Source: Pseudomonas sp. JUb42
GTDB taxonomy: Bacteria; Pseudomonadota; Gammaproteobacteria; Pseudomonadales; Pseudomonadaceae
Length of the DNA stretch: 64,000 nt
Reading direction: 5' to 3'
Assembly: GCF_024807945.1 (NCBI RefSeq)
Contig: NZ_JANUFD010000005.1
Span: forward strand, 248,001 to 312,000
The notes beneath the pieces are model-generated. The model was given only the letters and a program-made list of their open reading frames with translations, made no database searches and was not told the DNA's origin. This document shows positions 25,980 to 33,977 of the stretch, one piece after another. The position numbers and the translations under genes were made by a program. Positions within the stretch are counted from its first letter, which is position 1. Each line of letters starts with the position of its first letter.

Positions 25980-27218
25980 ATGCAAGACCCACAACTGCCC
26001 GCCACTCTGCGTTTCATGCTCGCCGCCAGTCGCTGCGAGAAGCAGGGCCTGGATGCGCTGTCCCGCACCTGCACCCTGGTCACGTTGCTGAGCAATCTGG
26101 TGCATGCCATGCAGCGCGAACGCGGTTTTTCCAATCTGTATCTCGGCCAGCCTCAGCCACGCTTGCTGGCAACTCTTGATCAGATCAGCGACGAAACGCG
26201 CCTGTGCGAGCAGGCGGTGCGCGGTTATCTGGACCAGATGGATATCGAAGGCGCCGATCGTGCGCGCCTCTGCCACCGCCTCGCCTACATGTTGCACAGC
26301 CTCGACGACCTCCCGCCGCTGCGCCGCAAGGTCCGTGATGTCAACGTCACGGTGGTCGACTCCACCGAGAATTTCAGCCGCCTGATTGCCAGTCTGCTGG
26401 CCGTGGTGTTCGAAGCCGCTGACACCGCCATCGACCCGCAGATCACCCGGGCACTGGTGGCCATGTTCAACTTCATGCAGTGCAAGGAGCTTTCCGGCCA
26501 GGAGCGCGCCTGCGGGGCGGTCGGCTTTTCCAACGGTTACTTCGACCCGGCGCGCCACGAACAGATGGAACATTTGCGTTGCAGCCAACTGCGCTGCAGC
26601 GAGGTGTTCAGTCAGTACGCCGATGCGGCTGCACAGCAACGCTGGGAGCAGATCGAGGCCGACGCCGGACAGTTGCAACAACTACGGCAAATGGCCCGCC
26701 GCACCAGCGCCGAACAAACCGTGGACCCAGGCCTGGCCGAGCTGTGGTTTGACCTGTGCAGCCAGCGTATCGACGCCATGCACAGTGTTGAAGGGCTGCT
26801 CGCCGATGGCCTGCGCCAGCTCTGTCAGGAACGTCTCGACCGCGCAGCCAAGGAACTGGACAACCATCGCACGCTGCTCAGTCGACTGGCCACCCGCGCC
26901 GCCGATCCTCAACCGCTGCTGTTCAGCGTACAGGGGCGCAGCCTTGATCAGGCCAGCGCTGAAGACCCGCTGCAACACTCGCTGCTGGAGCTGCTGCAGA
27001 AGCAGTCACGGCATATGCACCGCCTCAGCGACGAGCTCAAGTCCGCCCGCAGCGCCCTGGCCGAGCGCAAAACCATCGAGCAGGCCAAGCGCCTTTTGAT
27101 GAGCCGTTTCCAGCTGGACGAACCGGCCGCGCATAAGCATATGCAACAGGCCGCCATGAATAATGGCGTACGCCTGATCGACATGGCCGAACGCTTTTTG
27201 GCCCAGGCCCAGGAGTGA
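25980..27218 (+). CDS. nasR: NasR-like nitrate/nitrite-sensing ANTAR antiterminator
   Basis: 412 residues. The N-terminal 300 residues look like the NIT nitrate/nitrite-sensing helical bundle (LVHAMQRERGFSNLYLG is its opening), and the C-terminal 60 (ERKTIEQAKRLLMSRFQLDEPAAHKHMQQAAM) are an RNA-binding ANTAR domain. In Klebsiella, NasR binds the nasF leader RNA when nitrate or nitrite is present and lets polymerase pass a terminator. Here nirB follows after a 253-base leader with a strong terminator, the same arrangement. GGAG lies six bases before the ATG at 25980. Symbol by homology and context. Confidence 0.85.
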   Translation: MQDPQLPATLRFMLAASRCEKQGLDALSRTCTLVTLLSNLVHAMQRERGFSNLYLGQPQPRLLATLDQISDETRLCEQAVRGYLDQMDIEGADRARLCHRLAYMLHSLDDLPPLRRKVRDVNVTVVDSTENFSRLIASLLAVVFEAADTAIDPQITRALVAMFNFMQCKELSGQERACGAVGFSNGYFDPARHEQMEHLRCSQLRCSEVFSQYADAAAQQRWEQIEADAGQLQQLRQMARRTSAEQTVDPGLAELWFDLCSQRIDAMHSVEGLLADGLRQLCQERLDRAAKELDNHRTLLSRLATRAADPQPLLFSVQGRSLDQASAEDPLQHSLLELLQKQSRHMHRLSDELKSARSALAERKTIEQAKRLLMSRFQLDEPAAHKHMQQAAMNNGVRLIDMAERFLAQAQE

Positions 27219-27388
27219 AATCGCAGCACCATCACGGAGCGCGACGCCCCAGCGCGGGGCAATAACGGACCTGTATCACCTCGACACCCTCTTCAACACC
27301 CCGGTTTTCGTCGCGTCCGGCACCTTGGCACAAACCCTGCTTAGTCACTCCTGTCGCTGCCCAGAACAAGCAGCCTCTCTATTTGGCA

Positions 27389-27427
27389 AAGGCGCCCGAG
27401 ACCGAAAGGTCTGGGGCGCTTTTTTTT
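27389..27427 (+). terminator. Leader terminator (attenuator) before nirB
   Basis: GCGCCC-GAGACC pairs with GGTCTGGGGCGC around a GAAA loop and is followed by eight Ts. It lies downstream of nasR and 45 bases before the nirB start, so unless read through it would block nirBD. A small upstream hairpin (GCTGC / GCAGC around CCAGAACAA, 27356-27374) may form the other half of an ANTAR target. Confidence 0.75.
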
Positions 27428-27471
27428 GCGCGTCTGAAAACCAGATCAAAGCCTGACCGGGGGGAATACCC

Positions 27472-30036
27472 ATGAACGCACTCACTCATTCCACTGAACG
27501 ACCTGTCCTGATCGTGATCGGCAACGGCATGGTCGGCCACCATTGCGTCGAACAACTGATTGCCAATGGCGCCCTGGAACAGTACCAGGTGCTGGTCTTC
27601 GGTGAGGAACGCCAGCGCGCCTATGACCGCGTGCACCTGTCCGAATACTTCAGCGGCAGCGACTGCGAAGCCTTGGCCATGAGCGATGCCGAGCTGTATC
27701 AACAGCCGGGCCTGAGCCTGCACCTGGGCACGCCGGTGCTGGCAATCGACCGCGCAACCAAGCAAATCACTACAACGCTGGGGGCCTTTGCCTACGACCG
27801 ACTGGTCCTGGCCACCGGTTCCTACCCGTTCGTGCCGCCGGTTGAAGGCGCCGAAGGGGCATCGCGCCTGGTCTATCGCACCCTCGATGATCTCGACGCC
27901 ATCCGCGCCGCCGCTGAAGGCAAGCGCCGGGGCGTAGTGGTCGGCGGTGGCCTGCTCGGCCTGGAAGCGGCCAATGCCCTGAAGTCTCTCGGCCTGGAAG
28001 CCCATGTGGTGGAGTTCGCGCCACGGCTGATGCCCGTACAGCTGGATGACTTCGGTGGTGCGGCGCTGAAAAAGCGTATCGAGGATCTCGGCGTCGGCGT
28101 GCACCTGTCCAAGGCCACCCAGTCCATCACAGCGGGCGAGGACTATCGCTACCGGATGAATTTCGCCGGTGATACTCACCTGGAAACCGACATCATCGTG
28201 TTTTCCGCCGGCATCCGCCCCCAGGACGCCCTGGCCCGCAGCAGCGAGCTGCAACTGGGCGAGCGCGGTGGCGTGGCAATTGACGGCCAGTGTCTGACCA
28301 GCGACCCGGCCATCCATGCCATCGGCGAATGCGCGGCCTGGAATGGCAGTATTTTCGGCCTGGTCGCGCCGGGCTATCAGATGGCCCGCAGTGTGGCCGC
28401 GCAATTGTGCGGTGACGAAGGCGCGTCATTCCAGGGCGCGGACATGTCGACCAAACTCAAGCTGCTCGGCGTCGATGTCGGTTCCATCGGTGATGCCCAT
28501 GGCGCCCTGCCCGGCTCGCGCAGCTATCGCTACATCGACGAACTCACCGGCAGCTACCGGCGCCTGGTGGTCAGCGCTGACGGCAAGCACGTCCTCGGCG
28601 CCGTATTGGTAGGCGATAACAGCTACTACGACACCCTGCTGCAATACGCACAGAACGGCATCACCCTGCCCGCCGACCCTGCGGCGCTGATCATGCCCGC
28701 AGGTGAAGGCGCGCCGGTACTGGGCGCCGCCGCCCTGCCCGACACCGCCACCCTCTGCTCTTGCCATAACGTCAGCAAGGGCCAGGTCTGTGCCGCCATT
28801 GACGGCGGCTGCAGCGACGTGGCCTCGGTCAAGGCCTGCACCAAGGCCGCTACCGGTTGCGGCGGCTGCCAGGCGCTGATCAAACAGGTGGTCGAGCATG
28901 AACTGAGCGCCCGTGGCGTCGCCGTGGACAAGAGCCTGTGCGAACACTTCGCCCATACCCGTCAGGAGCTGTACCACTTCGTGCGGGTCGAAGGCATTCG
29001 TACGTTCGAAGCCTTGCTCGAGCGCCACGGCAAGGGCCATATCGGTTGCGATATCTGCAAGCCTGCGGTGGGTTCGATCCTCGCTTCGTGCTGGAACGAG
29101 CAGATCACTGCCAAGGCCCTGATTCCCCTGCAAGACACCAACGACACCTTCATGGCCAACATGCAGAAAAACGGCACCTACTCGGTGGTGCCGCGCATTC
29201 CCGGCGGTGAAATCACCCCACAGGGCCTGATCGCGATTGGCGCAGTGGCGCAGAAATACGACCTCTACACCAAGATCACCGGCGGCCAGCGCATCGACCT
29301 GTTCGGCGCGCAGCTGCACGAACTGCCGGATATCTGGAGCGAACTGATCGCCGCCGGCTTCGAGACCGGTCACGCCTACGGCAAGTCCCTGCGCACCGTG
29401 AAATCCTGCGTCGGCAGCACCTGGTGCCGTTACGGCGTGCAAGACAGCGTGGCCATGGCCCTGCGCCTGGAGAATCGCTACAAAGGCCTGCGCAGCCCGC
29501 ACAAGATCAAGTTCGCCGTCAGCGGCTGCACCCGCGAATGCGCCGAAGCCCAGAGCAAGGACATCGGCGTCATCGCCACCGAGCACGGCTGGAACCTCTA
29601 TGTCTGCGGCAACGGCGGCATGCGCCCGCGCCACGCCGAGCTGTTCGCCACCGACCTGGATGACGAGAGCCTGATCCGCACCATCGACCGCGTCCTGATG
29701 TTCTACATCAGCACCGCCGACAAACTGCAACGCACCTCGGTCTGGCGCGAATCCCTGGAAGGCGGCCTGGATTACCTCAAGGACGTCATCCTCGAAGACA
29801 GCCTGGGCCTGGGCGACGAGCTGGAGGCGCAGATGCAACAGGTGGTCGACACCTACGAATGCGAATGGGCCAACACCCTGCAGGACGAGGAAAAACTCAA
29901 ACGCTTCCGCACGTTCGTCAACCAGAAAGGCGGCGACCCGGCCGTGCAATTCGTCCGCGAACGCGGCCAGCGCCGCCCGGCCCGCAGCGAAGAACTGCAA
30001 TTGATCGCCCGCGCTACCGAGGAGAACCTGGCATGA
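27472..30036 (+). CDS. nirB: Assimilatory nitrite reductase (NAD(P)H), large subunit
   Basis: 854 residues, standard NirB length. It reduces nitrite to ammonium in the cytoplasm with NAD(P)H. In order: FAD/NAD-binding oxidoreductase part (VIGNGMVGHHCVEQL; VVGGGLLGLEAANAL), a BFD-like [2Fe-2S] region (CSCHNV at about 429 through GCGGC at about 467), then the ferredoxin-like and sirohaem domains. The sirohaem/[4Fe-4S] cysteines are at about 646 and 652 (SCVGSTWC) and 686 and 690 (SGCTREC). It is followed by nirD with a four-base ATGA overlap. Control is probably by NasR antitermination. No nitrate reductase (nasA) follows, unlike many pseudomonads. Confidence 0.96.
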   Translation: MNALTHSTERPVLIVIGNGMVGHHCVEQLIANGALEQYQVLVFGEERQRAYDRVHLSEYFSGSDCEALAMSDAELYQQPGLSLHLGTPVLAIDRATKQITTTLGAFAYDRLVLATGSYPFVPPVEGAEGASRLVYRTLDDLDAIRAAAEGKRRGVVVGGGLLGLEAANALKSLGLEAHVVEFAPRLMPVQLDDFGGAALKKRIEDLGVGVHLSKATQSITAGEDYRYRMNFAGDTHLETDIIVFSAGIRPQDALARSSELQLGERGGVAIDGQCLTSDPAIHAIGECAAWNGSIFGLVAPGYQMARSVAAQLCGDEGASFQGADMSTKLKLLGVDVGSIGDAHGALPGSRSYRYIDELTGSYRRLVVSADGKHVLGAVLVGDNSYYDTLLQYAQNGITLPADPAALIMPAGEGAPVLGAAALPDTATLCSCHNVSKGQVCAAIDGGCSDVASVKACTKAATGCGGCQALIKQVVEHELSARGVAVDKSLCEHFAHTRQELYHFVRVEGIRTFEALLERHGKGHIGCDICKPAVGSILASCWNEQITAKALIPLQDTNDTFMANMQKNGTYSVVPRIPGGEITPQGLIAIGAVAQKYDLYTKITGGQRIDLFGAQLHELPDIWSELIAAGFETGHAYGKSLRTVKSCVGSTWCRYGVQDSVAMALRLENRYKGLRSPHKIKFAVSGCTRECAEAQSKDIGVIATEHGWNLYVCGNGGMRPRHAELFATDLDDESLIRTIDRVLMFYISTADKLQRTSVWRESLEGGLDYLKDVILEDSLGLGDELEAQMQQVVDTYECEWANTLQDEEKLKRFRTFVNQKGGDPAVQFVRERGQRRPARSEELQLIARATEENLA

Positions 30037-30377
30037 GCATCCACCCATCAATCACCTGGCAAGCGTTGTGTCAGCACGGCGATCTGGTCGCCAACTCCGG
30101 CGTCGTCGCGCTGCTGAACGACGAACAGATCGCCCTGTTCTACCTGCCCGAGACCGAACAGCAAGTGTTCGCCATCGACAACCGCGACCCCAAGTCCGAG
30201 GCCAATGTGATTGGTCGCGGCCTGCTCGGCCAGTTGGCCGGTGAACTGGTGATTGCCTCGCCTCTATATAAGCAGCACTTTCGCCTGAGCGACGGGCAGT
30301 GCCTGGAGTATCCGGAGCAGCAGTTGAAGGTGTGGCCGGTGCGGCTTAATGGCAGCATCGTGGAGATTGGTTTATAG
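30033..30377 (+). CDS. nirD: Nitrite reductase small subunit
   Basis: 114 residues, a Rieske-fold protein without the cysteine/histidine cluster ligands, as is normal for NirD. Segments VFAIDNRDPKSEANVIGRG and ASPLYKQHFRLSDGQCLE are typical. Its ATG overlaps the nirB stop (ATGA), GAGGAG precedes it inside nirB, and it is the last gene of the operon. A family C REPIN follows. NirD is required for NirB activity. Confidence 0.93.
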   Translation: MSIHPSITWQALCQHGDLVANSGVVALLNDEQIALFYLPETEQQVFAIDNRDPKSEANVIGRGLLGQLAGELVIASPLYKQHFRLSDGQCLEYPEQQLKVWPVRLNGSIVEIGL

Positions 30378-30392
30378 CCCTGGATGTATTCC

Positions 30393-30484
30393 ATGTGGGA
30401 GCCGGCTTGCTGGCGATGGCGGCTTAACAGGCAACTCTGCGTTGAATGTACGGCCCCAATCGCCAGCAAGCCGGCTCCCACAAA
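30393..30484. repeat. REPIN, family C (GGAGCCGGCTTGCTGGCGAT type)
   Basis: TGTGGGAGCCGGCTTGCTGG and CCAGCAAGCCGGCTCCCACA are exact complements about 50 bases apart, 3' of nirD. It is the only member of this sequence type in the window. Confidence 0.85.
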
Positions 30485-30592
30485 TACTCATCGCCGCATG
30501 TGGGTATCTGCAATAATCCGAGAAATTGTTGGACGATACATGCCGTTACCTGCCTAAAATCAGCCAGGGTGAATAAACACCCTCTCAAACGG

Positions 30593-31405
30593 ATGGGCAT
30601 GGCGATCAGACAGACCAGAACCGCCGTTCAGGCGCTGCGACAGATGTGCGTGCACAGCCTGTTGCTGCACTGCCTCACTGCACTCAACTGCGTTACCGCA
30701 CAGGCCGCCCCCCAGGTCCTGGTCATCGCCACCAACGAAGCCCCGCCCTACATCAGCGAAAACCCACAGAACAGCTTCCTCACCGACCTGCTCGGCCACG
30801 TCGCCAAGGAAATGGGCGTGACCTTCGAGTTCCGTTTCATGCCCTGGCCCCGCTGCGAACTGGCCGTCGACAACCTGCAAGTATGGGCGACCATGCCCTA
30901 CGTACCGACACCCGAGCGCAACAGCAAATTCCTGTTCTCGCACTCGTTGTTTGCCAAGCAAACCCTGCTGTTTTACTACAACCCCAATGGCGCGAATTTC
31001 CCCAAGACCTTCCAGCGCCTGAGCGAACTCAAGCCCTACCGCATGGGTGGCGTGCGCAGTTATTTCTACGAGACGCTGTTCGCCCAGGCCGGGCTGTCCC
31101 TGGACCTGGCCAACACCGAAGAACTGAGTTTTCTCAAGCTGCACGCCGGCCGCGTCGACATGGTCCCCGCCGTCGACAATACCGGCTGGGACATCATCCG
31201 CAAGAACTTCCCTGTACAAGAACAGGCCTATTTCCATACGCTGGAAACGCCACTGGCGGTGGGCAATAACTACCTGATGACCTCGCCGCGCTACCCAGAG
31301 GCACAAGCGCTTATGGAAAGGTTCAACGACGCGTTGGCTGAGGTACGGCGGGAGGGAATTTACAAGGATGTGGCGCAGCAACATGGGTTGATTGTGCAGG
31401 ATTGA
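30593..31405 (+). CDS. Periplasmic solute-binding protein, family 3-like
   Basis: 270 residues. The N-terminus has a hydrophobic export signal (LLLHCLTALNCVTAQA|APQ) and the mature part reads VLVIATNEAPPYISE, the usual opening of amino-acid-type binding proteins. Later segments MPWPRCELAVDN and ATMPYVPTPERNSKFLFSHSL fit a stand-alone subgroup without ABC partner genes. The start is uncertain: ATG at 30593 or 30599, neither with a strong ribosome site. No permease or ATPase lies nearby. It may act as a sensor or orphan receptor. Confidence 0.75.
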   Translation: MGMAIRQTRTAVQALRQMCVHSLLLHCLTALNCVTAQAAPQVLVIATNEAPPYISENPQNSFLTDLLGHVAKEMGVTFEFRFMPWPRCELAVDNLQVWATMPYVPTPERNSKFLFSHSLFAKQTLLFYYNPNGANFPKTFQRLSELKPYRMGGVRSYFYETLFAQAGLSLDLANTEELSFLKLHAGRVDMVPAVDNTGWDIIRKNFPVQEQAYFHTLETPLAVGNNYLMTSPRYPEAQALMERFNDALAEVRREGIYKDVAQQHGLIVQD

Positions 31406-31451
31406 ACGAAGCAGCAACGTCCGAAGATAAGGGGCCAGACTTCGTCAACTG

Positions 31452-31736
31452 TCAAAACTCCACGGTGATATCACGGGCTTGATGCAGGATCCGAAGAATG
31501 ACAGTTGCTTGCTCCGAACTCTCGAAAAAAATCTGATAGCGTCCGTAGGTACTGGACCTTATCGCATCACCCAGCTCGGGTCGGCGGCGATAAGCGAAAG
31601 GCTTTTGCGCGATCTTTCGGCAATGTTGACGTAACTCACCGATAAAACTGAGCGCTCGCCGAGGATTGTCCTGCGCAATGTAGAGGCCGATTTTGTCCAT
31701 GTCCTGGACAGCTTGTGGCGTGATCAGTAACTGCAT
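31452..31736 (-). CDS. parE: ParE/RelE-superfamily toxin
   Basis: 94 residues, the ParE length. The sequence begins with a helical hairpin (ITPQAVQDMDKIGLYIAQDNPRRALSFIGEL) and ends with the beta-sheet core (RRRPELGDAIRSSTYGRYQIFFE, then VILRILHQARD). ParE toxins poison DNA gyrase. The gene starts three bases after the antitoxin's stop, so the pair is one operon. Both genes are intact. Whether gyrase is the target cannot be told from sequence. Confidence 0.88.
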   Translation of the reverse strand: MQLLITPQAVQDMDKIGLYIAQDNPRRALSFIGELRQHCRKIAQKPFAYRRRPELGDAIRSSTYGRYQIFFESSEQATVILRILHQARDITVEF

Positions 31737-31739
31737 GCG

Positions 31740-32003
31740 TTATCGCTGGCCCTTGCTCAACTCAAGAAATTTGGCCTCGAGCTGATCGAAGGCATCCTCT
31801 GCCAGCAATGGTTTGCCACTATTTCTGCCTTCCGCCAGTGCGGCCTTGAGCTCCAGCGTCCTGGCGACAAATTGCTGTTGCTGCTCTTCCAAGAGACGCA
31901 ACCCTGCACGAATCACTTCACTGGTGTTATTGAAGCGACCTGACGCCAATTGGTCTTTGATAAAAGCTTCGAAATGAGGGCTTAAAGCGACACTAGTGGC
32001 CAT
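31740..32003 (-). CDS. parD: ParD-like ribbon-helix-helix antitoxin
   Basis: 87 residues: an N-terminal ribbon-helix-helix (SVALSPHFEAFIKDQLASGRFNNTSEVIRAGLRLLEE), then a charged tail that would bind the toxin. ParD proteins neutralise ParE and repress their own operon. Start ATG at 32003, with GGAG seven bases upstream; an in-frame ATG at 32036 lacks one. It comes first in the operon, before parE. Confidence 0.88.
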   Translation of the reverse strand: MATSVALSPHFEAFIKDQLASGRFNNTSEVIRAGLRLLEEQQQQFVARTLELKAALAEGRNSGKPLLAEDAFDQLEAKFLELSKGQR

Positions 32004-32192
32004 GGACACTCTCCAGAAAATATTTTTGGATACCAATAGATAATATTCCGCCGCTCACCTTAGAGGCAAGGCTCAGAAATCGTCTGACCTAAAACAGAAT
32101 TCCGCGTCAACCAAGGGAACGGCAGTAGCGAACTTGCTCGCGAGGCGACATCCCTGGCACACCGCGTCAATTCTCTCGCCACAAACTGGCTC

Positions 32193-32552
32193 CTAGCTCT
32201 GTCGGCCCTTCCTGCGCCCTGCCACCCACAGCACAAACTGATACCCCAGCAACAACACCCCGGCAATCGCCAGCGTCCACTGCACACTCAGCGCCGCCGC
32301 CAGCAACCCGGCCATCAAGCCGCCAATCGCTTCGAAGCCGAAGCGCATGGCGATATAGAAGGCGATCACTCGCCCGCGCAGGGCTTCGGGGGCGGCGCTT
32401 TGCAGGGTCATGTTGGTGCTGACGTTGCTGACGGTGATGCCGAAACCCAGGCCTGCCAAGGCAAGCAGGGGCAGCGGTAGATTGGCAGCCACAGCGCAGA
32501 GCGACAGCGCGCGGGTGATGGTCCCTCCGACGATGACCCGTTGCAGGTTGGA
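32193..32552 (-). pseudogene. C-terminal remnant of an MFS transporter
   Basis: About 118 codons encode only the last helices of an MFS exporter (VSNVSTNMTLQSAAPEALRGRVIAFYIAMRF is the loop and helix after which MFS_3/EntS-like proteins end). The upstream two thirds of the gene are missing. The open frame continues 5' only into REP sequence (encoding TGFSRE, a typical REP translation). No start codon with a ribosome site is present, so this is a decayed gene. The region 32553-32942 upstream holds REP elements and no gene. Confidence 0.75.
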
Positions 32553-32576
32553 CGGGCTGCCTGCGACAGCCGCGAG

Positions 32577-32608
32577 TACGCCCTCCCGGCTGAAGCCGGT
32601 CCTACAAT
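32577..32608. repeat. Single REP arm, family A
   Basis: CCCTCCCGGCTGAAGCCGGT without an obvious partner, at the broken edge of the MFS remnant. A diverged GGCCGGCTTGCCGGC hairpin lies at about 32657-32671. Confidence 0.55.
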
Positions 32609-32856
32609 ACAGCGCAGTCCTTGATACCGCACAGTCGCCCAGCAAACACTGAACGTGGGCCGGCTTGCCGGCGGTCGAGTGCGAAGCGCTCGCAACGATA
32701 TCAGTATCTGATTCGACGCTATCACCAGCAAGCCAGGCCTACAAAACGCATGTCAATCAAGACCCGTAGCGCACTAGCATGGGGTGCCAGGGGTCGAGTG
32801 GCGGGCAAGCCCGGCCGGACATTTCAGAATCCCACGCGGCAAACGCCGAACCCATG

Positions 32857-32924
32857 TAGGACCGGCTTTAGCCGGGAGAGCGCCGTTGAATCGGATGACG
32901 CCCTCCCGGCTAAAGCCGGTCCTA
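32857..32924. repeat. REPIN, family A
   Basis: TAGGACCGGCTTTAGCCGGG and CCCGGCTAAAGCCGGTCCTA, exact complements about 25 bases apart, 18 bases from the 3' end of the AEC transporter gene. Confidence 0.85.
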
Positions 32925-32942
32925 CGTAGTTCGCAGTGCAAC

Positions 32943-33872
32943 TCAGATATTCAGCCAATACAGACACACCGCCAACGTCCCCAACGAACACAGCGTCGAC
33001 AGCAGAATACTGCGCGACACCACCCCCGCTTCGCGTTCGTAGTACTCCGCCAGCATAAATGGCCCGGTGCCGGTGGGCAGTGCGCTGAGCAGCAAGGCGG
33101 CCTGGGCCCAAAGGGTCGGCAGGTGAAATACTTCGAATGCCAGATAACCGGTGAGTAATGGCTGGCCCACCAGTTTGATCACCACCAGCGGCCAGGCGCC
33201 GCTTTGTCGGCCTTGCTGTTTCTGCGCCAGGAACAGACCCAGGGAGATCAGTGCGCAGGGCGTCGTTGCGGTGGCGAGCATATCGAGAAAATGCATCACC
33301 GGCTGCGCCAGGCCGAGGCCGGTCGAGGCCCAGCAGGCGCCTGCTATTGGCGAGACCACCAAGGGGTTTTTCGCCAAAGCCTTGAGCACCGTCCACATAG
33401 CCCGGCCAAAGTGTTTTTCGTCCTGCAGGCCGATCTCGATGCACACCACCGCCACGGCAAACAGCACGCAGACCACCACCAAAGAAGAAATCAGTGCCGG
33501 TTCCAGGCCCGACTGGCCGAACACCAACAGGCACAGCGGGATGCCGATATAGCCGGTGTTGGCGTAGGCCGCGCTCAAGCCGTCGATACTGGCATCTACC
33601 AGGCTATAGCGCTGATACAGGCGCCAGGCCAGGGTCGCGAAAAACACCAGCATGCACCCGGCGGCGAAGGCCATGACAAACCCCGGCTGCCAGATTTGCT
33701 CCCAGGTACTGGTGGCGGTCACTTTGAACAGCAGCGCCGGCAGGCACAGCCAGACCACCATGCGATTGATCTCGGAAGCAGCCCTCTCCCCCAGGCGATC
33801 GGTCTTGCGGCACAGGTAACCGAGCAGAATCAGCGCAAAGATCGGTAACACGACAACAAACACGGTATGCAT
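32943..33872 (-). CDS. AEC-family (auxin efflux carrier-like) transporter
   Basis: 309 residues, about ten hydrophobic helices in two five-helix halves, opening TVFVVVLPIFALILLGYLCRK with NTGYIGIPLCLLVFG in the middle, both typical of bacterial AEC/malonate-transporter-like permeases. Substrates in bacteria are usually dicarboxylates or unknown. I prefer the ATG at 33872; a longer frame (to 33932) adds 20 polar residues. Ribosome site weak (CCGAG). It is probably a separate unit from the GMC oxidoreductase gene, whose 3' end lies about 100 bases upstream. Confidence 0.85.
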   Translation of the reverse strand: MHTVFVVVLPIFALILLGYLCRKTDRLGERAASEINRMVVWLCLPALLFKVTATSTWEQIWQPGFVMAFAAGCMLVFFATLAWRLYQRYSLVDASIDGLSAAYANTGYIGIPLCLLVFGQSGLEPALISSLVVVCVLFAVAVVCIEIGLQDEKHFGRAMWTVLKALAKNPLVVSPIAGACWASTGLGLAQPVMHFLDMLATATTPCALISLGLFLAQKQQGRQSGAWPLVVIKLVGQPLLTGYLAFEVFHLPTLWAQAALLLSALPTGTGPFMLAEYYEREAGVVSRSILLSTLCSLGTLAVCLYWLNI

Positions 33873-33977
33873 GGCATGCTCGGCAAACGGACAAGCCCGC
33901 GAGCTTAAGACCGGTAGTCCCTTGCTGTCCATTGCTTAGGGAGCTACCGATCCAGATTTCATTCTTTAGTCAGAACG

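Noticed and set aside
28426..30051. Open frame of 541 codons on the minus strand
   Set aside because: Antisense to nirB, whose cofactor motifs are unambiguous.
32850..32930. CRISPR-like repeat
   Set aside because: It is a single REPIN: two inverted arms, not regularly spaced direct repeats with unique spacers.
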